A DNA stretch of 64,000 nucleotides. Source: Sulfuritalea sp. Its GTDB lineage: Bacteria > Pseudomonadota > Gammaproteobacteria > Burkholderiales > Rhodocyclaceae. The stretch is taken from the NCBI GenBank assembly GCA_023229545.1, contig JALNZB010000001.1, forward strand, positions 1 to 64,000, given 5' to 3'. This document shows positions 25,951 to 32,406 of this stretch, in pieces. Below the pieces are notes generated by a model. The model saw only the letters and a list, made by a program, of their open reading frames with translations, ran no database searches and was not told the origin of the DNA. Position 1 is the stretch's first letter, and every line of letters begins with the position of its first letter. Both the position numbers and the translations under genes were made by a program.

Positions 25951-25962
25951 CGCATATATGCG
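25951..25962. promoter_or_regulatory. ArsR operator candidate
   Basis: CGCATATATGCG is a perfect 12-base palindrome just upstream of arsR. A related CGCAT lies 8 bases closer to the gene. AT-rich palindromes at this position are usual for ArsR autoregulation. Confidence 0.5.
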
Positions 25963-26065
25963 TCAAGGAATATTTGGGGGATTATTTGCAAACTCGGCGT
26001 TCCACTGCGGAAAGTCCGCAACTTCGCCGCCGAAGCCTCGCCCGGAGTCGGCGTAAAATGCGCGC

Positions 26066-26545
26066 ATGGTCAGTCGACGACAATTCCTGTGGGGTAATTT
26101 CAAAGGCGGCAAGGCTCCGCAGCGCCCGCCCTGGGCGCTGGCCGAGACGGTCTTTCCCGATGTCTGCACGCGTTGCGGCGCATGCGCTCCGGTCTGTCCG
26201 ACGCGGATCATCATCATCGTGCGCGGCTATCCCGAGGTGGATTTCAGGCGCGGCGAATGCACTTTTTGCGGCGCTTGCGCCGCCGTCTGCAAGGACCAAG
26301 CCCTGCTGCACACGGAAAAGGGACGCCACGCCAAGCCCTGGACGATCAAGGCCCAAATCTCCGATCGCTGCGCGACCCGGCAGGGCGTGGCGTGCCGGGT
26401 GTGTGACGACCGCTGCCAGGTGGCGGCCATCCGCTTCAGCCCGCGCCTCGGCGCACCGCCCATGGCGGAAATCGACGCCACTCTATGCACCGGCTGCGGC
26501 GCCTGTCTGGCGCCCTGCCCGATGAAGGCGATCAGCCTGGCCTGA
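26066..26545 (+). CDS. napF: Ferredoxin-type protein NapF
   Basis: 159 residues. Three cysteine clusters for iron-sulfur centres are visible: CTRCGACAPVCPT (about 34-46), CTFCGACAAVC (67-77) and CTGCGACLAPCP near the end. An extra pair in CRVCDDRC is also present. The N-terminal MVSRRQFLWG is a partial twin-arginine-like motif known for NapF, a cytosolic maturation factor of periplasmic nitrate reductase. No other nap gene is in the window. It is divergent from arsR. Confidence 0.9.
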   Translation: MVSRRQFLWGNFKGGKAPQRPPWALAETVFPDVCTRCGACAPVCPTRIIIIVRGYPEVDFRRGECTFCGACAAVCKDQALLHTEKGRHAKPWTIKAQISDRCATRQGVACRVCDDRCQVAAIRFSPRLGAPPMAEIDATLCTGCGACLAPCPMKAISLA

Positions 26546-26617
26546 CCGGCGGCGGGACGCCGGCACTCACAAATGGTGCTATAGTGCATTCGTGCAATAA
26601 GCAATTGGAGATTAACC

Positions 26618-26896
26618 ATGCCACCCGTAGCTAACCAAACCAGCGTAAAGATGATTGGCGCAAATGGGCAGATTTCCCTGGGCAAGCAGTTCGCCGGCAG
26701 ACAAGTGCTTGTGGAAGAGCAGGAACCCGGCGTGTGGCTGGTGCGCACCGCCATTGTCATTCCCGATAACGAGCGCTGGCTGCAGCAACCGAAAGCCACT
26801 GCCGACCTGCAAAACGCGCTGGCCTGGGCGCAAGCCAACTCGCCTGTCGATACCAATGCGGATGCCTTGCTGGAGAAGCTGAATGGCCAAGTCTGA
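26618..26896 (+). CDS. Putative AbrB-like antitoxin
   Basis: 92 residues preceded by GGAG. MIGANGQISLGKQFAGRQVLVEE resembles a SpoVT/AbrB swapped-hairpin DNA-binding domain; the C-terminus is helical and may bind a toxin. It overlaps the next gene by 14 bases, the usual arrangement of an antitoxin and toxin. TGCTATAGT upstream may be an extended -10 element. The family is inferred, not certain. Confidence 0.6.
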   Translation: MPPVANQTSVKMIGANGQISLGKQFAGRQVLVEEQEPGVWLVRTAIVIPDNERWLQQPKATADLQNALAWAQANSPVDTNADALLEKLNGQV

Positions 26897-27209
26897 TCCG
26901 GAGGCAACGGTCAGGCTCGATCTCAACAATCCGGTGTTTCAACAGAATCTGCTGACCCTGCAAAAACCGGATCGCCACGCAGCGCTGGATACGCTCGGCA
27001 GACTGCGGCAGATGATCTGGAATCAGGTGTATCGGGACAAGGGTTTGAAGTGGGAAAAGATCGTCGGCTTCAAGCCGCCCGCCGGGATGGACGCCATCTA
27101 CTCACTTCGCATTACGCAGTCGCGCCGGGCCACCGCCTGCCGCGATGGCGATTTCATTCGACTGCTGACCATCGCGCCCGACCACGACAGCACCTACGGC
27201 AAGAGATAG
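26883..27209 (+). CDS. Putative toxin partner
   Basis: 108 residues. A helical N-terminal half precedes LKWEKIVGFKPPAGMDAIYSLRITQSRRATACRDGDFIRLLTIAPDHDSTYGKR. The end has a strand pattern with basic residues and a terminal Lys-Arg, as in RelE/HigB-like ribonucleases. The ATG lies within the end of the antitoxin gene. I do not recognise a named family, so toxin function rests on size, overlap and fold pattern. Confidence 0.55.
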   Translation: MAKSDPEATVRLDLNNPVFQQNLLTLQKPDRHAALDTLGRLRQMIWNQVYRDKGLKWEKIVGFKPPAGMDAIYSLRITQSRRATACRDGDFIRLLTIAPDHDSTYGKR

Positions 27210-27246
27210 CCTTGGGAAAACGTATCCAGCGTTGCGTGATGTACCC

Positions 27247-27753
27247 CTATTTCCCGAACAACCTGGCAATGGCGGCGACAGGCAACCACAACGTCAGAGG
27301 CGTCTCGGGGAATACCTCGAAGTTGAACTGCCGGTAGAAACTTTGCGCGCGTGTATGCCGGGCATCAACCACCACGCCAACCGAACCGATTTCCGCAGAC
27401 AGTCGATGGCATCGATAAATCGCATCCATCAGCAGCAACTTGCCCAAGCCCTTGCCCTGCTGTCGCTGGTCGACGCCGAGGCGCGCCAAGCGAGCCACCG
27501 GCACCGGGTAGTTGGGGAAACGCCTCTGATGCCGTTCGGATAATTGATCCTTGCGGATCGCCGCCATCGCCAGGCTGTAGTAGCCCAGAATCCGTCCATT
27601 CCTGGCCGCAACGTAAGTCCGGCTGATTTTTGATTCCGCATGCTGCCGGGCGAACCGGCGCAGATAGTCGTCGAGGGCGGGATCGCCGCAAGAGAAATTG
27701 CGCCGATCATGCAGCGCCACCAGCAGTTCGATCCGACCGTCGAACTCGATCAC
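27247..27753 (-). CDS. GNAT acetyltransferase toxin (TacT-like)
   Basis: 168 residues. The GNAT core shows VARLARLGVDQRQQGKGLGKLLL (acetyl-CoA loop Q-x-x-G-x-G) and an ending FYRQFNFEVFPE. The N-terminal FSCGDPALDDYLRRFARQ is typical of toxins that acetylate aminoacyl-tRNA. The start is GTG, overlapping the antitoxin stop (GTGA). It is the first of two GNAT/DUF1778 pairs in the window. Confidence 0.88.
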   Translation of the reverse strand: MIEFDGRIELLVALHDRRNFSCGDPALDDYLRRFARQHAESKISRTYVAARNGRILGYYSLAMAAIRKDQLSERHQRRFPNYPVPVARLARLGVDQRQQGKGLGKLLLMDAIYRCHRLSAEIGSVGVVVDARHTRAQSFYRQFNFEVFPETPLTLWLPVAAIARLFGK

Positions 27754-28043
27754 CGGGCGCTTGGGCTGTTACGCCACGCCAAGTAGTCGGCTGCGGCGGT
27801 CTCCAGTTTTGGACGGGGCTTGTCGGTGTTGTCCAGTGCCGAAAAAAAAGCATCCCAGTCACGCGGTGACAAGCTCAAGGTTTCGCTCTCGGCCAGTATC
27901 TGTTTGGCACGCTCTTGGGCGGAAGCAATGAGGAATGCGCTAAGCGAAACCCCCGCAGTCGCCGCTGCGCGGACGATCAACTCCTTGATCGCGGGCGAAG
28001 TGCGCAGATCGATGCGCTCATAGGGTTGAGCAAGGGTGGTCAT
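27750..28043 (-). CDS. DUF1778 antitoxin (TacA-like)
   Basis: 97 residues. An N-terminal ribbon-helix-helix, RIDLRTSPAIKELIVRAAATAGVSLSAFLI by position 10-39, is followed by the toxin-binding tail with the family phrase LSLSPRDWDAFFSAL. AGGAGG is eight bases upstream of the ATG. It is paired with the GNAT toxin gene and probably represses both from an operator such as TTACGTAA at 28062-28069. Confidence 0.9.
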   Translation of the reverse strand: MTTLAQPYERIDLRTSPAIKELIVRAAATAGVSLSAFLIASAQERAKQILAESETLSLSPRDWDAFFSALDNTDKPRPKLETAAADYLAWRNSPSAR

Positions 28044-28061
28044 GAAGCGCCTCCTGAGTCG

Positions 28062-28069
28062 TTACGTAA
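28062..28069. promoter_or_regulatory. Short palindrome upstream of the first DUF1778 gene
   Basis: TTACGTAA lies 18 bases before the antitoxin ATG, between it and the likely promoter. It is a plausible ribbon-helix-helix operator. Confidence 0.3.
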
Positions 28070-28158
28070 TACATACGGACTGATGCTAGTCGAAAGTGCA
28101 GAATAGCGCAAGCGTGACTCTTCGATACAACCGTGGTTCCTGGTTTTGCGCGTCAAAA

Positions 28159-28458
28159 TCAAGCCGCTTTTTTACTCTGCATTTCCTCGCGGATGACTTG
28201 TCGCAGGGTTTCGGCAATGTCGGCTTGTTGCACCGATGATTTCAGCGTCTCGTTAATCAGCGTTTGATAGCCACGGTCGCCCGCCATGCGCTTGAATCGC
28301 TCGACAAGTACCGCATCGAGGTAGAGCGTCACGCGCTTTTTGGGCTGAACCACGCGCCCGGCAATACGTTGGCGCAGCACCAGCTTTCCGGCGTCAATGT
28401 CGCCCTGGGTGATGGGCGCGTTTTCGTCAAAGCTTGGCGTAGTAGATTTCTTCTTCAT
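28159..28458 (-). CDS. brnA: BrnA antitoxin
   Basis: 99 residues. A flexible N-terminus is followed by the ribbon-helix-helix KKRVTLYLDAVLVERFKRM and a helical tail QTLINETLKSSV, as in BrnA. The expected BrnT ribonuclease is encoded just upstream on the same strand but only as a broken remnant, so this antitoxin appears orphaned. BrnA normally represses its own operon. Confidence 0.82.
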   Translation of the reverse strand: MKKKSTTPSFDENAPITQGDIDAGKLVLRQRIAGRVVQPKKRVTLYLDAVLVERFKRMAGDRGYQTLINETLKSSVQQADIAETLRQVIREEMQSKKAA

Positions 28459-28608
28459 GGCATTCGGCCTTTCGCATGGAAATCACGCGGATTTCCTCGT
28501 CAGTTTCGGCGGTGGCAATTGCCACCAGTTCTTCGCGTCATGGATGTAGCGCATTGCACCAAAATATGCATAGTTATCGGTATAGTCAAGCGCTTCTTTG
28601 GGGATTGC
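28427..28608 (-). pseudogene. brnT: brnT toxin remnant
   Basis: The frame ending at TGA 28427-28429 reads ELVAIATAETDEEIRVIS then MRKAECHEEEIYYAKL, the typical end of BrnT with its RxISxRKA motif. It overlaps the brnA start by 32 bases as in intact brnTA operons. Upstream this frame meets a stop; the neighbouring frame carries DYTDNYAYFGAMRYIHDAK, joined to the end only by a frameshift near 28525. The 5' part is cut off by a dispersed repeat at 28608. A working toxin is unlikely. Confidence 0.65.
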
Positions 28609-28633
28609 AAAAGTCGGCGCTGGCGGGACGGCG
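28608..28633 (-). repeat. Dispersed repeat copy next to the brnT remnant
   Basis: AAAAGTCGGCGCTGGCGGGA then CGGCG. It ends the recognisable brnT remnant and lies in the leader region of the porin gene. Confidence 0.88.
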
Positions 28634-28819
28634 ATGCGTGTTGTGCGGAAACCACAAACCATGTCTTTAGCCCTGTGAAAAACGTCACGGCGGTTGCCCG
28701 GCACCGGACGGCAAAGGCAGAATGCACGCAGCTTCCCGGATTCGGGGAGTGGCAGCAGCAGTGACCGACCACGTGGTGTCATTGCCAACTGTTCAAATCA
28801 ACTCTCTTTGGAGAAATAC

Positions 28820-29827
28820 ATGCAAAAGAAAATTATCGCTCTGGCCGTAGCCGGCCTGGTTTCGGGCGCCGCCTTCGCCCAGTCGAATGTCACCATCTAT
28901 GGCACGATGCGTGCATCCCTTACCTACGTCGACAACAAAGCCGCCGATACTGACCGCTGGCAACTGGACGACCAGTCCTCCCGCATCGGCTTCAAGGGCG
29001 AAGAAGCTCTGGGCGGCGGTCTGAAGGCCATCTGGCAGTGGGAATCGGCGTTGAATGCGACGATGAACGCTGCCCCCACGGCCGGTGCTACTGTCGGTAC
29101 GACCCAGCGCAACACCTTCGTCGGCCTGTCCGGCGGCTTCGGCACCTTCCTGATGGGCACGCACGACACGCCCTACAAGCTGGGCGGTTCTGCCGACCTC
29201 TTCGGCGATACCGTAGCCGATTCCCAGAAGAACACGACGGGCATCATCGCCCGCAACGGCTTCGACAACCGCGCCGCCAGCACCATGGCCTACATTTCCC
29301 CGACCTGGTCCGGCTTCCATTTCGCCGCCGCCGTGATCCCGGGCGAAGAGGGCGCCGGCACGGCCGCCACCAACGATGCCAACGGCCTGGCGGATGCCTA
29401 CTCGCTGGTCGCTGTGTATGCTAACGGCCCGCTCAAGCTGACCCTTGGTCACGAGAGCTTCTCCAAGGAAATTACCGGCAACACTGCCGCCCAAAACGCC
29501 ACCAAGCTCAACGTCGCCTACAAGGTGGGTGCTATTGGCTTGGGCTACACCTATGAGCGTTCCAAGGATGCTGCTCTGGAGACAGACAATGCGCATCTGG
29601 CTTCCGTGAGCTATACCATGGGCAATAATGTTCTTGGCCTGCAATATGGTCGTTTCAACGACCAGCAGACCAGCGCCAGTGACGTGACCCGTCTGTCCTT
29701 AGGCATGTACCATAACCTGTCCAAGCGTACCCAGGCCTATGCTGCGTACTCCCGTGACACCCGTGGTGACGGCGGCGAAGCCCTTGAGGGCAGCGGCATC
29801 ACCTTCGGCCTGAACCACAGCTTCTAA
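28820..29827 (+). CDS. Betaproteobacterial general porin
   Basis: 335 residues from the ATG with GGAGA eight bases upstream. A signal peptide (ALAVAGLVSGAAFAQ) leads NVTIYGTMRASLTYVDN, the classic start of trimeric Gram-negative porins, then SRIGFKGEEALGGGLKAIWQWE and TFVGLSGGFGTFLMGTHDTPYK. It ends in Phe (FGLNHSF), as needed for barrel assembly. It forms an outer-membrane channel for small solutes. Codon use looks optimised, fitting high expression. A strong terminator follows. Confidence 0.95.
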   Translation: MQKKIIALAVAGLVSGAAFAQSNVTIYGTMRASLTYVDNKAADTDRWQLDDQSSRIGFKGEEALGGGLKAIWQWESALNATMNAAPTAGATVGTTQRNTFVGLSGGFGTFLMGTHDTPYKLGGSADLFGDTVADSQKNTTGIIARNGFDNRAASTMAYISPTWSGFHFAAAVIPGEEGAGTAATNDANGLADAYSLVAVYANGPLKLTLGHESFSKEITGNTAAQNATKLNVAYKVGAIGLGYTYERSKDAALETDNAHLASVSYTMGNNVLGLQYGRFNDQQTSASDVTRLSLGMYHNLSKRTQAYAAYSRDTRGDGGEALEGSGITFGLNHSF

Positions 29828-29881
29828 TGGGGGATAATAGGAGACGGACCACGGTTTCCTTATAATCTCAGCAGCATCTCA

Positions 29882-29909
29882 AACGGCCACCTTCGGGTGG
29901 CCGTTTTTT
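29882..29909 (+). terminator. Rho-independent terminator of the porin gene
   Basis: AACGGCCACC and GGTGGCCGTT form a perfect 10-bp stem with a TTCG tetraloop, followed by a T run to 29909. Confidence 0.92.
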
Positions 29910-29965
29910 CTGGCGTGCGCAGAAAGCGGCTTCATTGAAGCCGTAGTTTTTGAGTCGGAGCAGGT

Positions 29966-30234
29966 ATGCCAACAATCAGTATGTTTTACGGAATTCTGGT
30001 ATCGATGTATGTCCTCGATGCCGACAGGCATCATCTGCCCACGTTCATGTTCGGTACAACGAGTTCAAGGCGGTGATTGGCATACCGGAAGGCGAGGTAT
30101 TGGAGGGAAGCCTTCCGGCGAGGCAGATGAAGCTCGTCGAGGCGTGGGTCGAACTACATCGGGACGATCTGATGGTCGACTGGACTCTGGCTTCCGGTGG
30201 ACAGACACCTTTCAAAATAGAACCGCTACGTTAA
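29966..30234 (+). pseudogene. Frameshifted DUF4160 gene
   Basis: From ATG 29966 the frame reads MPTISMFYGILVSMYVLDA, the conserved DUF4160 start, but runs off after HLP near 30039. The neighbouring frame continues with HVRYNEFKAVIGIPEGEVLEG ... PFKIEPLR, split here at position about 30042, the conserved remainder. One missing C in the CTGCCCACG run explains the break. DUF4160 and DUF2442 genes are often paired, as here, and are suspected toxin-antitoxin modules. A sequencing error is an alternative explanation. Confidence 0.75.
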
Positions 30235-30244
30235 GAGGTACGGA

Positions 30245-30496
30245 ATGACTCCAGATGTTGTTCAGGTCAAGCCCCTTGCCGACTATTGCCTTGAGGCGAT
30301 ATTCGATACCGGGGAACGTCGTTGCTTCGATATGAAGCCTTATCTTTCCTACCCGGCGTTCTCGCCACTCGCCGAGAATAGCCTTTTCATGAAGGCACGC
30401 GTTGCCTGTGGAACAGTGGTATGGAACGACGAGATTGATCTTTCCCCAGATACCCTCTACCTACGGGGTAAGCCTCTGCACGATGGAGCCTCTTGA
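30245..30496 (+). CDS. DUF2442 protein
   Basis: 83 residues, preceded by AGAGG. It shows the family pattern DYCLEAIFDTGERRCFDMKPYL ... VVWNDEIDLSPDTLYLRG, the latter part by position about 58-75. DUF2442 proteins are small and usually encoded just after DUF4160; they are thought to be antitoxin-like or DNA-binding. Here the partner gene is frameshifted while this one is intact. Confidence 0.82.
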   Translation: MTPDVVQVKPLADYCLEAIFDTGERRCFDMKPYLSYPAFSPLAENSLFMKARVACGTVVWNDEIDLSPDTLYLRGKPLHDGAS

Positions 30497-30532
30497 GCAG
30501 GGGAAAGGAGCCATGAGTAAAGGGGGCGATTT

Positions 30533-31318
30533 ACTGCTGCCCGGTTAAATTGAAGGTGAAATCGCTGTAAGCCATGAGTGACAAGAGTTTCCGAGCGACG
30601 ATGGGTGTCTCCGATTTGAATTCAAAAACGACGTTCCGCCGGAATTCCGAGCTTTTACTCGGAGGCCGCCATGAACACTGGCAAGACGCTGTTCGCCCAA
30701 GTCATGGACTTTCTGCCATGGAAGACCTTTCATCGGATCGTGGCGCGCCATGGTGGCGACAAAGGTGTTCGGGCATTGATGTGTGCCGAGCAATTCCGGG
30801 CGATGGCCTTTGCGCAACTGACCTACCGCGAAAGTTTGCGCGATATCGAAGCTTGCCTGCAGGCTCAAGCGGCGAAGTTGTATCACATGGGATTTCGCGA
30901 ATCGGTGGCGCGATCGACGTTGGCCGACGCCAACGAATTGCGCGACTGGCGCATCTGGGAAAGTTTCGCCGGACGCCTGATTACTCAAGCCCGCGAGTTG
31001 TATGTCAGCGAGGACTTGGGACTCGATCTGTCGAACACCGTATATGCCTTGGATTCGACGACCATCGACCTGTGTCTGTCGGTGTTTCCGTGGGCGCACC
31101 TTCGCACCACCAAGGCGGCGGTGAAGATGCACACCCTGCTCGACTTGAAGGCAGGCAACATACCGAGTTTCATCCACGTTTCCGACGGCAAGCTCCACGA
31201 CGTTCATGCTCTCGACCTTCTGGAATTGGAAGTGGGGGCGATCTACGTGATGGACCGGGGCCACGTCGATTTAGCACGCTTGCATACGCCGCCGTTCGCA
31301 CCGAGGAGCCGCGCGGCA
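30533..31318 (+). mobile_element. Truncated IS4-family element
   Basis: The left part of an IS4-type element: ACTGCTGCCCGGTTAAAT at 30533-30550 is the likely terminal sequence, followed by a leader and a transposase start at 30671. The right part is missing; at about 31263-31318 the sequence switches to a toxin-gene remnant. No right inverted end was found. Confidence 0.6.
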
Positions 31319-31321
31319 TGA
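30671..31321 (+). pseudogene. IS4-family transposase, N-terminal two thirds
   Basis: 216 residues. It starts with the DUF4372-like region (VMDFLPWKTFHRIVARHGGDKGVR), then has the DDE core beginning VYALDSTTIDLCLSVFPWAH (first Asp) and the second Asp region in YVMDRGHVDLARL. The family continues for another 150 or so residues with the third acidic residue, which is absent. After ARLHTPPFAPRSRAA the frame stops in unrelated sequence. The protein should be inactive. Confidence 0.85.
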
Positions 31322-31482
31322 GTTATCGCGTTGCACAGATGCGCCGATTTGCCAGGCAATACAAGAAGCTTCACGACAACATCGCAACCGACGTGGACGC
31401 GACCGTGGAAACTGTCGCTGGGAATCCAGCCAACGGAAGAAGGGTAATCATGCCTCGGGTTGGAGCGAAAGTATCCACTTAA
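31318..31482 (+). pseudogene. RelE/ParE-type toxin gene remnant
   Basis: Starting at an ATG that overlaps the transposase end, 54 residues read MSYRVAQMRRFARQYKKLHD and then NIATDVDATVETVAGNP, like the N-terminal helices of RelE/ParE toxins. The similarity stops at about base 31432 and the remainder (ANGRRVIMPRVGAKVST) comes from the opposite strand of the cytochrome c end. The catalytic C-terminal strands are lost. Confidence 0.6.
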
Positions 31483-31819
31483 AGAGGTTGTCAACTTCGC
31501 CCTCGTTGCTGGTCTTGATGATCCTGTGACACACTTCAACACCATCGACAAACTTGACAATTTTTCCGCTGGAAAGATGGGTCATCATGAGCTGCTCGGC
31601 ATCCGCCTTGCCGCGATATTTTTCCGCAATCTTGGGCCAACTGGGGCCTTGTTTTGTCTTTTTTTCCTTTACGCTATGGCACTTGAAACAACTGTTCTTG
31701 CGCGCCAATGCTATTGCGGCATCGGCACTTGCAGCTGCGAATGCATTAGCTGAACAGGCTAATATGATGGCGGCAGATACCATACTAACCAGCGCTTTGG
31801 TACGGGCTTGATATTTCAT
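31448..31819 (-). CDS. Periplasmic cytochrome c (single haem)
   Basis: 123 residues. A signal peptide ends near ANAFAA. The haem site is CFKCH (about 44-48), followed by KTKQGPSWPKIAEKYRGKADAE, by position about 54-75. The usual distal Met region is near MMTHLSSGKIVKFVDG; MMTH may provide it. An extra Cys-His occurs in EVCHRI. The gene is flanked by decayed mobile DNA but is itself intact. Confidence 0.88.
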   Translation of the reverse strand: MKYQARTKALVSMVSAAIILACSANAFAAASADAAIALARKNSCFKCHSVKEKKTKQGPSWPKIAEKYRGKADAEQLMMTHLSSGKIVKFVDGVEVCHRIIKTSNEGEVDNLFKWILSLQPEA

Positions 31820-31830
31820 TTGTGTCTCCC

Positions 31831-31847
31831 ACTGCTGTCCGGTTAAA
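31831..31847 (+). repeat. Second copy of the IS4-element end
   Basis: ACTGCTGTCCGGTTAAA differs by one base from the terminal sequence at 30533 and has the same orientation. The two copies bracket the IS remnant, the toxin remnant and the cytochrome c gene. Confidence 0.55.
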
Positions 31848-32070
31848 ACGCGAATAGGTTCAATTGGGTGTTGATGGTGATGCTATCGGAACTGGAGTCG
31901 CTGCCCGGAAAGAATATTCGGGCTCACCACGAATATCATAAATCCCTGCAAGTGTTAAGGATAGGAAATTCAACGGCACCTGCAGAGTATCTCCGAGCCT
32001 ACCGGTATAGTCAATCCGGGATTTTGTACCGAGAGCGCCGGATAAATGACAAGAATCGATCCCCGGTCAC

Positions 32071-32121
32071 TGCCTGTTGACACAAGCCCGGCGGCTTTGG
32101 TCGGGCTTGTGGCAACAGGCA
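32071..32121. repeat. Long hairpin beside the IS91-type remnant
   Basis: TGCCTGTTGACACAAGCCCG pairs with CGGGCTTGTGGCAACAGGCA around an 11-base loop with one A/G mismatch. IS91-type elements carry a hairpin near their terminus; a bidirectional terminator is an alternative. Confidence 0.65.
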
Positions 32122-32360
32122 CGAGTCCGCCCCATGACGAGCGACAGCGGCTTGTCTTGTTCGTGCTTTGGCGCCTGCCATCCGCAGCGGCGATGTCACC
32201 TCGCCCAGATGGGTGAGAATGTCGCGCACGGCTACCGCCTCGGTGATGTAGGCGATGACCAGATGCTCGGAGTCGATTTCACGCAAGCGTTCCAGCGCAA
32301 AGGCCAGTCGAGCGCAGTAACGCAGCAGACACTCCTGGCCGTGTGTGCGCTTTGAGGAAA
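32090..32360 (-). pseudogene. IS91-family transposase remnant with internal deletion
   Basis: On the minus strand a frame reads THGQECLLRYCARLAFALER followed by LREIDSEHLV and IAYITEAVAVRDILTHLGE. The first block matches the RYCARPPFALERL region of IS91-type (Y2) transposases and the last block their C-terminal IAFITEA..VR.IL.HLG region. The stretch normally between, including the zinc-ribbon lead-in, is missing, so two distant parts are joined. The sequence afterwards degenerates. It cannot encode an active transposase. Confidence 0.65.
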
Positions 32361-32406
32361 TGAGCCTACAGACTCCGGTTCACCGCGTGTTGCAATGCCG
32401 CGTTCG

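Noticed and set aside
31868..32080. A 70-codon frame after the cytochrome c gene
   Set aside because: No ribosome site, no known domain, and it lies among broken mobile sequences.
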